NCBI RefSeq assembly: GCF_921293095.1
Contig: NC_060254.1
Location: forward strand, 54,668,069 to 54,732,068
Source of the DNA: Ischnura elegans
Lineage: Eukaryota > Arthropoda > Insecta > Odonata > Coenagrionidae
Reading direction: 5' to 3'
DNA: 64,000 nucleotides
Part shown: in pieces, positions 1 through 13,200 of the stretch
Numbering within the stretch: the first letter of the stretch is position 1
How the letters are laid out: every line of letters begins with the position of its first letter
The notes under the pieces: model-generated
What the model was told of the DNA's origin: nothing
Databases searched by the model: none
Seen by the model: only the letters and a program-made list of their open reading frames with translations
Made by a program: the position numbers and the translations under genes

Positions 1-480
1 CGTTCGTGAAGCTAACGACGACAAACGATAAAGGGCAAGATGTATGTCAAGACTCAACCATGGCAATTAAAAAAATGCATCGCCTTTCAAATAAATGAGA
101 TTACCTAAAAATATCGCATAATTGAACGAAATATTATTTAAATAGGCAAACTTATCATTCATTTACAAATATATACTTATACTTATCCTCATCCTACTTA
201 TTTTTTCCTTTTCCTTCGCCTCATAAAAATTAACATCACATAAAATATAATAGGACTACTGACAGAACCGTTACTGGAATGCATTGGCAGGATAAAACAA
301 GATCAATGCTCCCACTCCACTATAACAATTTAATACAAATCAGAACTCATTGACTTAAAACAATGTAAATAAGCCCATTAATTACCCTTATGAATAAGAA
401 GTTCTACAGTGCCATCAATTCGCAGCAAAACAGAGCGCAAATTGGCACGTCATTATTGAGATGACATTCTAAAAAGTTGC
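1..480. other. AT-rich non-coding flank
   Basis: No coding exon or recognisable repeat was seen. It may be intron of the possible divergent gene below. Confidence 0.4.
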
Positions 481-500
481 CATTTAGAAAAAGAACTTAC

Positions 501-720
501 CACAGAATGACATGGCCTTTTCCTTTAAAATCTACACAGCACTCATAACGCCTCCAAATCTTTGAACGAATCCACCTCCGAGCACCGACAGAGGTCACGA
601 AGCACTGTTGTGCATTATGGCGACTAACTGCTTTAGTCAGATGGTAAATAAACATCAGAAACTTTCGGTGTTCCGCTAGAAAACGGCTTTAACGACCGCA
701 GTACACTCACTAATGATCGA
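501..720 (-). other. Possible first exon of a divergent gene
   Basis: Read on the minus strand, an ATG at 513-511 (context AAGGCC) opens MSFC and one further base, followed at once by a consensus donor GTAAGTTCTT starting at 500. The sequence upstream of it (to about 720) could be 5' UTR. That would put a gene head to head with SLC38A10 across a roughly 420-bp shared promoter region. Only four codons are visible, so the protein cannot be named. Confidence 0.25.
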
Positions 721-1136
721 TTAAAAAAAACATTTTCAAACATGATACGAAGAAATTTTGTCCCTTTTCATAATTTTTGTTCAAATGGAATGATTTTATT
801 TGCCTGAAAGCATTCTGCCGATTGCGCCTATGGAAGTAGCAACCAGCTTGGATAAAGTAGTAATCAACTTGTGCAATGCGAACAGCTGTTTTTCAGTTTT
901 CATTTTTTTCAGCTATGAGAAACAGATGAGGTGGCGAATAACGCATAAAGCGAAAACGGAACCGGGTGGCATTGTTTAAAATCGAGTCACCAATTCAATT
1001 ACGTTGCCATTAGCCCGTGATGCTCTCCGAAAAAGATTAATGTGAAACATCGCTTAAGCCTAGGATAGGGAATGTAGTTGGATATCGACAATACTCATTT
1101 TGTGTTAAGTGTCAGCAGTAAACATCACTTGCAAAA
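720..1136 (+). promoter_or_regulatory. SLC38A10: Upstream region and 5' UTR of SLC38A10
   Basis: Non-coding DNA immediately 5' of the SLC38A10 start codon. It must hold the 5' UTR and probably the core promoter. I saw no TATA box at a convincing distance. The transcription start cannot be fixed from sequence. Confidence 0.35.
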
Positions 1137-1217
1137 ATGGGTTTGGGTCATATAATGACTCTAGCCAACAGTATAATTGGAGTTAGTGTTTTAGCAATGC
1201 CATTTTGTTTTAAACAG
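1137..1217 (+). CDS. SLC38A10: SLC38A10 exon 1 (start codon)
   Basis: Codes residues 1-27 and ends in FCFKQ at donor GTAATC, phase 0. The ATG is preceded by CAAAA, a good animal start context. No upstream in-frame extension is needed, since the family motif begins within a few residues of the Met. Confidence 0.9.
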
Positions 1218-4200
1218 GTAATCTTTGTGTTTTGTTTGCCTATCATTCGTTGATAGCCATTCCTCAATTGCTATCATTCAGTAGCCTGAGATAAACTTCT
1301 TTTTTTCAGTGTGGCATTATTCTCTCAATATTAGTATTATTTCTGAGCAGTATTATGACCCGACTTGCCTGTCATTTCTTGTTGAAAGCAGCTGTCTTGG
1401 CGAGGAGGAGAAATTATGAATTTCTTGGTATGCATTGAATCACGGAGGTTTTGATCTGGTTCTGTGCTGATGTTTCCTGTAGCCATTGGGTAACAGCGTT
1501 TTATTTCCAGCATTTCATGCCTTTGGACCCAAAGGAAAACTCATGGTTGAGCTGTGTATCATTGGGTTCCTGTTTGGTACCTGCATCGCATTTTTCGTTG
1601 TCATGGGGGATCTCGGACCTGCCATTATATCAGAAGTTCTTGGCATCAACAAATCACCGTCCATTCGCTCAAGTGTACTTTTAGGTAAAAATTGATTTTC
1701 TTTGATCTCTTTGTTGTAAAATTATAAGATTTTTGTCTTGGGTTAACGATTTTAGTTATGAATGGTTGTGCATTCTTGCGACTACCATCGGGATCATAAA
1801 CCACAGGTGTAATATATACATTTTTCTCGAAACTTTTATATCCATGCTTTGCGTTTCAAATTCTCTTATAACCAAGTTTAATTGGAATTAGAATGGATCT
1901 GAAGGGGAGTTGAGTAATACGCCTCATTGTTTTATATCTATGTAATGGTAGTAGAATATTGAATGTCACCTTAATGCAATTGGAATTAATTCTATACAAA
2001 TGCACTTGCTGTTTAGACCGTATTGGACGTTCTTTATTTGCCAACAAAAGATCCTTACAAGATGAATTATTTCGCTACAGGATTTTATACTTCAGCAATA
2101 ATAGAATAAATCTGAATTTCATTAATGGTAATTCTGGTATTATTGTGGAAATGGCGTAGGATGCCAGAGTTATCATTAATTACAGTGATTTGCATTAAAA
2201 TATTTCAATGAAAAAGCAACAGGTAGTTGTGTCGTATAGAGATTATAAACGAGGCTAGTGTCCTTATGTTTTCTTCATGAGTTTATCTTTTTTATGGAGT
2301 TTTGAAACGCTGTCTTAGGTATTGATGTTAATTGTTTTCATGACTTAGTCTACTCACAAGTTCCATCCCTGGCACCTTTCAATGTCAGAATCACTATCAA
2401 GGTTAGCCAATAATTGCTTTCCACTCAGATTCAGAGTAGATACCAATCCTATTGCCATGTACTTGATCAAAGTATCAATCGTCCTTCTCATAGCATCAGT
2501 GGCGGCAGGGATAAGCCCTTGCCTACCACATAAGAGGTTGCTGGTTTGAGTAGGGTAGGATGTCCCTATTCAGGGCATAGATGTTGGTGAACTTTTAATT
2601 GATCAGTTAAGAACCCCGATTTAAAAGGCCAATGGTGCTGTTTTTGGTGGTACACGAATAAATAAAATAGGATGGTGTACCATTTCCTTAGGAACAGTAA
2701 ATTTGGCTTGGCTTGTGGCAGCGTGCATCACCCTTATGGCAACGTAGTGATTCTCCATTCTTTCCCCTCCACTCCTCCACAGCAACACTCCTTCCTTTTT
2801 CCTCCTAGGTGCTCAGGGAAAAAAAGTCTCTGACTCTCCCAGGCCCTTGGAGTGTAACCCTGCTGGCCTGCCCTGGGTCTAGTTATTGCTTTGCCATTCT
2901 ATTGTTCTTTATTCTGCAAAATTCATTAGAAGAAAAATTAATGTGTTATTAGTAGCAGATTGGAAAGAATTAGGGATTGTGTGAATAGTGACTAAGGTTA
3001 GTGGAAACAAAGTCTTCCAACCTTGCAGGGTTACACTTCAGAGCAGTGGCAGTGTTAAGGTGGGCCCAAGCTCACCAAATAAAACAGACTAATTTCGAAC
3101 CTAAGTCCAAAGTTCAACTTTATTTTATAAAATTGAAATATGTTAATTGTTTACAGTTATAGGCATATAGAAAACAACTCCTTTCATTTGCTGAACATTT
3201 ACGTATTGTCCATATTAACTCCGTAGCATAAAATAAATTCACTCGAAGAGGCTTTTATGATGTATTTATCCACAGTAACTCAAGGTTAGGCCCACCCATT
3301 TTATAATCTGGCCCACCCATTTTATAATCTGGCCCACCCATGCGGCACATGTTAGAGTCACTGCTGCTTCAGAGGCTTGGTGCTTATTCTGGCTGTAATG
3401 AGCAAAGGAAGTGGTGAACTTGCTACCATTGTTATTCTATCTTCTTATGAGTTTTTAATATTTGGTGAAGCTATCCCTTAGGGGCAAAGGAATTAGAATA
3501 AATATCCAGGTCTATAAGTAAATGACTTTTAACCTTGTAGCTCCTCTGAAGGTGCTGAATTTGGGGGGGGGGGGGGGGAGATATAGGGATTGGAGGTCTC
3601 ACGGTAATGAATATCCCTGATTTAGATAAGAAGGGGAATATTGAGTTCTCATTGGCAAGATGTAGGTAAGTTACCCCCAGTGAAACCTGGAACTGAATAT
3701 TTCCAGAGAAATGAAAAGTATTTGGCTTGAATAAGAAAATGAGCATAGATTTTTTTCAATAGTGACCGAGGACAAAAAAGTGACCCCTAGGGATCACTTC
3801 TGTGTTTATTTATTACAATAAAATTTATATTTTTGGAGGGTATCTTATATTTATATCCCCTCCAGTTTGCAGATTTTACTTTAAATTTAAAGTGATCATT
3901 CATACAAATTTTCAAATCACTTCATAAGTTCCAAAGCACTTCAAACATTCAGTAGTACAATAACCAGTGATTCAAAAGTTCAATAGTTTACTGATGTTTC
4001 ATAGTTTTCTGTTTACAGTTAATTTGTTTAGTAATTCATTGGTTCAGTTTTGTATTTGATAGTTAGATCAATGGATCTCTTTGTTGTTTAAACTTTATCA
4101 AAACTTACATAACATTTGATATAGTTAAATAATATGGTCTTTACCAATTGATATAGTTAAAATATATGGTCTTCTCCAATTGGCATGGTGGGTACTTTTT

Positions 4201-7200
4201 CCATACTTCCCTTCATTCCCTCATTTGTCTGCTAGTGCTAGCAGTAACAGCTAACTATCTAGATGGACCAATGGAAATTGAAGAAACTATTGACAAAGAT
4301 AAATATGTCAAGACATAACATACCTTTAATCAAAATATTCCTTGATTAGTGGTATATCGTGACATAAAATGTTCATAAAATATAATACATGCACAACAGC
4401 TGTGGCAAAACTAGGAATATGCTTTGGGAGGGTTTAGGGGGGCCTGGAGGGGCAACCCCTCCCACAGGCAACACGGGGAAAATATTTTGAAAAATGGCAT
4501 GGCTGGAAGTTCATTTTGCATCATTTTGGCTCTTAAAGTTTTACTTTATGCAGATGCAGGTATTATGTACCGAATGTATACAATAGTTTAAAATATTTTT
4601 TTTTAAATTTCTCTGAGGCTTTGGGGGAGGATCTATCCCATGATCCCCCCCATAGTCACGCCACTGCATACCAGTGACAAGAGAAAGAGGAAATTTCAAC
4701 TTCAAATTTGGAGGCATTTGCTTTCTGACACCCCAGTCATTAATTTTTATGTAAGGGTTTAGGGAAAAGGAGTGTTGTATTTCCCTCGCTTGCATCCCCT
4801 TGATTCCCTTTCTCCCTTCATGCATTAGAAAAACACTTGCTGTTGTAACTTCTAAAAGTTGACTATCAAAAAGTTCACAAAGAGCATATAGTTACAGATA
4901 ATAAAACGGCAATATTTCGAACAAAAGTAATAAATAGTGAGCTAGTAAATATCTAGCCCCTAGAATTGCAATGGATGGGCGTTTCAATAGTTCAGCAACT
5001 TTTTTCCAGGGATTGGATAATGCATGCTGTCAGTTATTCTTTTCAAATTCAAGATGTTGGTGCATATTCTTGTTACAAACTTGCTTTGATGAAGTCATGT
5101 TTCTTTGAGCGAAAGAAAAATATTTGAATGAAGAATGAGTTCTGTTCATGTAGATGTTTAAAGACTACGTTTACTAGTTGTCATAAATCAAATCTGAAGG
5201 CAGTAGAAGCTATGTAAGCTAAATCAAATGTACAAATCTAAAGGCAGGAGAAGCTATGGGCCAAAGTAGTGGGGTGGACATTTTAAAATGAATTGAAATG
5301 TCTATCACCTTGTAACGTTTTAAGAATACCCACTACTAACCAAACAAATAATTTTAGTACTATTCGAAAACCAGCTCTATATTTTAAAACTTTGGAGCAA
5401 AAAAAAACAACATCAAAAAGCCACCATGATTATCACAATCCCATTTATATTTTGTACTACCACTCACTGAACCACCGCCATGTACTGCACCATTGTGGAT
5501 CTTGAGTTCTTCGTATCCCTTTCCTCCCGTTCTCTTCTCCTCTCGTAGGCGCCTCCTTTTCTCTGCGTTCTCTTCTTCTTTCTGCCGATCTTGAATTCTG
5601 CCGTATCTCTTCCTCCGCTCTCTCAATACACCGCTACTTTAGTCTTTCTCCCGATCTTTCTTTTTAACACGTCTGCCTCCTCCTTCTCTCCATACACGAC
5701 TCCCTTTTTCCCTTCACAACAATCTCCCCGTCCCTCACTACCATTGTTAGTTTGAAATTACATACAAACAACATGGTGGCTTTTTGATGTTGTTTTTTTG
5801 CTCCAAAGTTTTAAAATATAGAGCTGGTTTTTTAATTGTACTAAAATTATTTGTTTGGTTAGTAGTGGATATTCTTAAAATGTTACAACCTCTCGAAATA
5901 GTGTGCACATAAATTTATATTCTTCTGAGAAGTTGGTGAACATTTAAATGGCTTTGAAGTCTCTATGATAAGTCTTCAATATAACTTGTGCTTGCCATTT
6001 TTATGCGGCATAAGACCTACAAACCAATATTTTATAATTTATTTATTCATTTATGGACTGTGCTTGTTCCTTGTTTTCAGGTTTGGCTCTGCTGGTTGTT
6101 TTACCCTTGGCACTTCTTCGGAATGTAGACAGCTTAAGCAGCTTGTGTACAGCTACTATTTTATTTTATTTCTTTCTTGTCCTCAAGGTGAGTAATTGAA
6201 ATATTTTGGCATAATGTGTTTGATCATAGGTTTGTAACCATTATGCCCTGTGAAAGACGATTCATTCCATTTGTTGGATAGAGCTGGTGAGGGAAGTTTC
6301 ATGTAAAAGAAGTGACTATCGTAGAAATGCCACTAGCCAATGTATTTCATATGTATGAAGAAAATTGCTGACAAGCACGAAGGAAGCAGACGACCCTTCA
6401 AAAACCTTCCACTCAAAGTTAGAATAAGTACATAATTATTGCAGGTGATCCTTTGCTCACAATGGTTGTACCCCAAATGGAGTGTGAGAGTAGTTTTGGG
6501 TAAATAGGGTGGTTTCCTATTTTTTTATTGCCTAAATCGTAAGAGTATTACTCCTGGAGTACGTATTTCACACTTTTATATTTTTAAATGATGATATCCA
6601 TTTTTCGTGATTAAAATAAAAGTGAAAATTTTCAAGCGCACGAAAATGCGATGGCTAAGTATGAATGCTGGGAAAAGCCCGTGTGACGTCATTCTGGTTC
6701 TGGCTGCCGCTATATGAGGCCACCTTGGTGTGAGGCTATGAGCACTGCTACGATACAGGCTGCTAGCAGGTAGCGCTTGTCTTAAATGAGGATTATTAAT
6801 ACCCTATCAAAGGGAGGAAACTTTCCGACCATAGGTAATTTTAATAAGTGATTATTAAGAGATGTTTCCCTGAGCTCTGTGCCTCATTTATGCATTGGTA
6901 ATCTCAGACGATGTAAAACTGCTGACTGCATAGCATCTAGGCCCCTGTGAAGTCACATGGAGTTGTATCGCATGGCCGCCAATCTGGCCTTTTTCAAATG
7001 AGGTTAAAATTAACCATTAACATACGTCTAAACTGGAATTTCTAAAACCAAATTATTTGTGTATTATGAATACACTAATGGCAGGTAACGAATCGCCATC
7101 AATGCCTTTTGTTTTCTTTGATGAAGGAAACTACCCTATTGTGGAAGGAGTGGCTTTTGAAGTAATAGCAGCTTTCTTGAGGGGTGAAGTTAGTGCGTTG

Positions 7201-10200
7201 GAGTTCAATAACCATAGGTCATTGGGTGTATTTTCATGAGGCAATTTCTCTGACAATATTCTTGCGAGGTGAGGGTGTAGTGGGAACTCAGGGAAACTAG
7301 AAATGGGAAAATAGTGTTGTTATTGAATCTTCTTATTTGCTAATGAGGGGGGTGTCTTCCTAAGGATATCAGTGGGATGGAGAATGTATTGGTATTGTAA
7401 TGGGTAGGTGATAGGCAAACCATCTCAAAGCTCTGGTTACATGCCACATTAACACATACGAGTTAACACATATTTGTGAATACAAGAATAAATGTGAAAA
7501 TACTCTATGTTGCCTCTCAACTTGCACAAGTGCATGAGCATAAAATAGAACCTACTCTAATTTGGTTCATGTGTTCGATCATGTTGAACTGGTCCACCAA
7601 AATCATATATACATTCACACTTTATCTCAAATAGGCCAATGTATCATGCAACCAGGCCTTGAGAGTAGTTTGTTTAAAATATGAAATTCTCTATTGGATC
7701 AAGTATTTGATCTATGGATTTGATGAAATCTCAAATCAATAAATGTGTTGAGATTTTAATAAAATCGGTCCTCAGAAGTTTACTCAATGGACTTAACTCA
7801 AGGTTGACACAGAGTACATTGTTATATTCCACAAATTTATTTTCAGGATAACTTGACTTAATGTCTTATGGTCATTACCAAGAGAATGTAATGACTTTAC
7901 TTTTATGTAGTTAAGATTTGCTCATATTTTTAATCTCTCCCCACCTGTGCGTGGAGTCATAATTTTTTTTATGCATCTTTGATGCTTCCTGGCCCAACCA
8001 CCCGTTTATTAGTGATATTTTTTTTACTTAGCGTGGATGATCAAAATGAATCAATGACAAGGGGTTCAAATGTAATTTTAAGCAAAACCAAAAAATTATA
8101 AGTTTAATTTTATAGTTTATAAAATTGTAGTTGTGAAGAATTTGAACTGGATTTCCCCAAAACTACAGAATAACATGTTCTACTATGGCATAATTTGAAC
8201 ATTTCCTTTTCAGATAATGAGTGAAGCAACCACCCATCTTTTGGCTGGTGATTGGCTGCAATATGTTCATCTGTGGAGGCCAGCTGGTATTTTGCAATGC
8301 ATTCCTATTTTTGCCATGGCCCTTTCTTGTCAAACGTAAGCAATTTTATATCCTTGAGTTTTAAATCTGCCTTATTAGAGATGAGGTTTTGCCACACGCA
8401 CGTTTAGTAGGTTCTCGGTTGCTACCTAAAGTACTTATATTTCTTGTCTTGTGATCAGGTTCATTCGCTGAAACATATCAGTTTTGCAAAAATTTGATCA
8501 TTGCATGTATGTATTCAACATTCTCTGCTTCCAATGTGCTTTTTCTCCTATGACCACTAATAATCACTCATGAATCTAAATACATATTTCAGTCTCTCAT
8601 GCCATGATGCAGTGTCCTGCATCAATGACAGACAATGAATGATGAAGAAATTGACTTTTGAAGATTTAACTGTGGGAAAAAAAGATAAACCTTTCATTAC
8701 ATGATAAATGGCATGTGTCAATCATTTTTCATGCTTGCTCTTGATATCACCCTTTTGAATATTATTTAAAATTAATTATAATAAGCTGCGTATGGATGTT
8801 ATCTCCGTAGAAAAATGTATATGTCTCAATGCAAGTTTTCTTTTTGTTATTCATCCCTAGGGTAGGCAATGTTCAAGTCTGCATTCCAAAGGTACTGTCC
8901 CATTGTTTAGTCAGTCATTTGTGTATTAAAATTCCCTTTTTACGTAATGAAGTTGCTCGCTCAGACACCAAATCGCAATTCATCAATATTTAGCCACTGG
9001 ATTGCCTAGGCTGAATTCCCAGTGCTTGCACTTCATTACCAGATTTAATTCCTACCCTATGCAATAGGGTGATTTCCTATTATTTTTTTATTGCCTAAAT
9101 AGAAAGATTACTACTCCTGGAGTACATGTCTCATGCTTTAGATTTTTAGATGACGATATTTATTATTTGCGATTAAATGAAAATTTTCAAGCGCACGAAG
9201 ACGCGACGGCTAACAATAAGTATGAATGCTGGAAAAAGCCCTTGTGAAATCATTCTGGTTCCAGCTGCCGCCGTGTGCGGTGACCTTGGGGTGAGAATAT
9301 GTGTGCCGCTGAGATGCAGGCTGCTAGCAGGTAGCAGAGTACCCTGCTAGCAGGTAGCGCTTGGCTTAAATAAGGATTATTAATACCTTATCAAACGAAG
9401 GAAACTTTCCAACCATAGGCAGTTTTAATAGGTGATTCCTAAGACATGTTTCCCTGAGCCCTGTGCCTAATGCATGCATTGGTGATCTCACACGATGTAA
9501 AACTCCTATCTACTCAGTTAGAAGGTAGGTCCCTGTGACATCACGTGGAATGGCATCGCATGGGTGCCAATCTGACCTTTTTCAAATGCAGTTAAAATTG
9601 ACCATTGCCATTCGTCTAAACTGGGATTTCTAATACCAAATAATTTGTATATTATGAATACACTAATGGTGGGTATCGAATCGCAATCAATGCCTTTCGT
9701 TTTCTTTGATGAAGGAAACTACCCTATTTGTGTGCCCATACAGGCATGCCAGACAGTTAGTGGACATTTTTTCTTTTCCCTGTATGGTCATGCTTGGCAC
9801 TTAAACGTTAAAATAATTGAGTAGATGGAAGGGAAAGATGGATTATGAAGAAAACATAATCTACCCCATTAAACCATTTTCTTGTAAGTTTAAAGTAAGG
9901 TATTACACAAGCTGCCGCTCACTTTTCATGAGTTAGTGATGCCACGTGAGTTCCTGTTAATTTAATCATTAAAAGTGAACCTTTCATTAAGGGAAAGAAT
10001 TGCTCACTAAAGTGAGGACTATCATGAGCCACGCCAGGCCAATGTGCGAGGCTGAGAATTATCAGAGAAGTGGTTATGTGCTAGGCATGTGTGAATGACA
10101 CCATTGACTTAAATGTAAAAGTATGAAGGCTGACAATTTTTTGGTTGGATAAAGAAAAATAGATATGGTTGTTATTTGAAACCTGCCTTTTGAAAAAATG

Positions 10201-13200
10201 ATAAAAACTGTCACTCTACTTAAAGATAGTGGGAATGGTGTTACACTTTGTTCATCAGACCCTGAAACCAAAGTCTAATTGCTTAATTTCTGATCTATTA
10301 TCTGAATCAGAAATATAGTGGCGCCATTTAACATTTTGCAACTCTGAATTTGAAATCCAGTGGACCTTTTAAATCTATTTAGCTCTCTGCTGTGTACTAT
10401 GATTCTGAAACCCTTTTGAACCTGCAAGCATAATTGCAGGCAACCATTTGATAACCGATTTCACAGCACATGTGTTCCAGTAGATCCTTATGAGGCTGCG
10501 AATTTATGTACTTGTAATGAGTTGAGAAATGGCTTCAAGTTGAACTGATTTGTAACTCTAGTTGGAAAATACTTCTGTTTGTGGACAGCCTTGTGCTTAG
10601 ATTTTATTCATCTTTATTTACTTGGATTTTATATTTCGACTTTTGCAAATATCATGATGCATCAAATATTTTATTCATTCTTATTTCTTGCAGGCAAGTG
10701 TTTGAGATTTATGAGACCTTACCTGATTCTTCTCTGCCCAAGATGAATGAAGTGGTCCGGGCAGCCGTCAACATTTGCACTGGGGTGTATGTGTGCATGG
10801 GCTTCTTTGGCTATGTTGCCGTTTGCAGACCTCTCCCATCATCTGTATTGGGGGATAAGGGCCCTCCACCCCCCCTCACGGGCAACATTCTCATGTCCTT
10901 TCCATCCTCATTCTCCATGCAAGCCATCAAGCTGTTCTTTGTGGCCTCCGTTGCATGCAGTTTCCCCCTCGTCATCTTTCCATGCAGGGCAAGCCTGCAC
11001 TCGCTTCTGTTTCGAAGGGTGAGTAATGGATGGAATTTGTTGCATAGTAGTGATTTTTATGGGACGTTTAACAATCGCCATTTGTAATTGCCTTCCTTAA
11101 CCTTTTCCCTACTGTACACGTATATATACGTGTGGACGTTTCCTGACCCGGGAGACGACGGGCGTATATATACGTGTGAGATTTTCCCGGCCAGGAGATG
11201 GAAAGCCGTATATATACGTTTTCTAGCTCCCCCCTTTTAGGGCAGTCGTGGGTTTACGACGTCTTTGTCTCGGGACCCTATGCTTCGGGGTTTAGGATTA
11301 ACCCTCGGAATCCGGGAGCAGGTACCCGGACCCTTCGTCTTTTAGAACCCCTCTCAGCGGTTCGGGACAGCGGTCATTCAATTGTTTATACAGTCAATTT
11401 TCAAAATAAATATTTGTTCATTTCTCAAGAAATATACACTTAGAATTGAATTATTTGTCTTTTGAGCAACGTTTACAATTTTTAAACGAAATTCTACGAC
11501 AAATATTAACTTATATCTTGAGTTACGTATAAACATCAACATGGAAATTGTTGCTGCGTTAAATGCGTTAATAATGGCCTTAGAACTTCCTTTAAAATTT
11601 GACAATGCTCAGATAAAAATGAGGAATTCAATTCAAAGTCTGCAATTTACGTGCAAGCAACAATTATCCATTTGCTAAATACATATAAGCAATACATAAG
11701 TTGACCGCAAACCAATGCCGCAGGTATGGTCGTAAACATATGGTTAATTTCACCGAAATAGCAGAAAATCTGCAAGTAATGATAAGGTCAACGTTACCAA
11801 GAAAGATGCGAGTGTGTTAGTGAAAGGAGTAGGAAGTCTAGAAATGAATCATTGTAATCTAAAAGAGGTGTTATGTGTACCTGAATTATCTAAAAATTTA
11901 TTGTCAGTTTCTGAAATCACAAAAAATAATGGAAATGTATTAGTTACAAAAGATAGCGTTCAAATATTAGTAGGTGAAGTACAAATGCCAAAACAAAATA
12001 TTGTTATAGAAGGGAAGAAAGGTTCAAATGGATAGTTTGTAGTTTATGTAAACGAAACCGAAGCCATGTTAACTCAGGCAGTTAATTTAGATATGGAATG
12101 GCTCAGGAAAATGGGTCATTCAAATTTTAAAAGCCTTAAAAAATTGTCATCACTAATAGTGATTCACTATGTCATGGTGTACCTTAAGAAATTGCTAGGA
12201 CAAATGGCAATAAGTTTTGTTCTGTTTGCGTGAATGCTAAACGAACCAGATTCCCATTTAAAACTAAAAGAATGAGAGCAAATAGAATTATGCAAATAAT
12301 TCACACTGATGTTTGCGATCCATTTGAGACAGAGACTCGCGATAGTAAAAGGCACTTCGTATCATTTATAGATGATATGATACATTATGTAAAACTAGAT
12401 CAGACCATGCATTTTCGGTTCATTTTGAGAGTAGATTCATAGAAAAACCTGTCAAAGAAGTTATAGAGAATTTGAAGAGGACAATGAGATATCTACAAGG
12501 AACACAAGGGTTGGGAATACATTTCCACACAACAGAAATGGAAGAGCAAATAAAGCTGCAAGCATATGCATAGTGACCCAGACTTTGCAGGAGATCTGTC
12601 TGAAAGAAAAAGTACAACAGGATATGTAATTTTGTTCGGTGGTGTGCCAATCCTGTGGTGCTCACAGAAACTAAGCGTTATGGCACTATCCTCAACTGAA
12701 GCAGAATTTATTGCAGCATCTGAGTGCTGTCAAGAAATAAAAAAAAATGCTAAGGCTTCAATTGGGGAGTTGACAGGCAAACCAGTATTTGTAAATTTAA
12801 ATATAGACAATCAGAGTACAATAAAAATGATACAATCTGGTCCGATGAGTAGGAGAACAAAACACATTGAGGTGAGGTACAGATTTATAAGTTGGGAGTA
12901 TTCGGAAGGATTATTTGATTTACAGTTTTGTCTCTTAGAAAATCAAATAGCCGACATTCTAACGAAACCGTTGTTAAGTGTTAAGTTTGAAAGAATCAGA
13001 AATTCTCACGTGTATCAAACAAATATTTGATTTAAAAATTTCAGTGATTACTAGAATATTTTATTGTTAATGAATGAGATTATTTTAATTGAACAATGTT
13101 ACTGAATTAATACTCCTGATGTTTATTTGAAGACTGTTTGTAAAAGTAGAATTAAGTTTTAAAAATTGCCAAGATTGATGTAAAATGTTGTATTATTATT

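Noticed and set aside
5965-6195. 76-aa frame overlapping SLC38A10 exon 4
   Set aside because: Wrong frame. The exon reads in another frame that joins exons 3 and 5.
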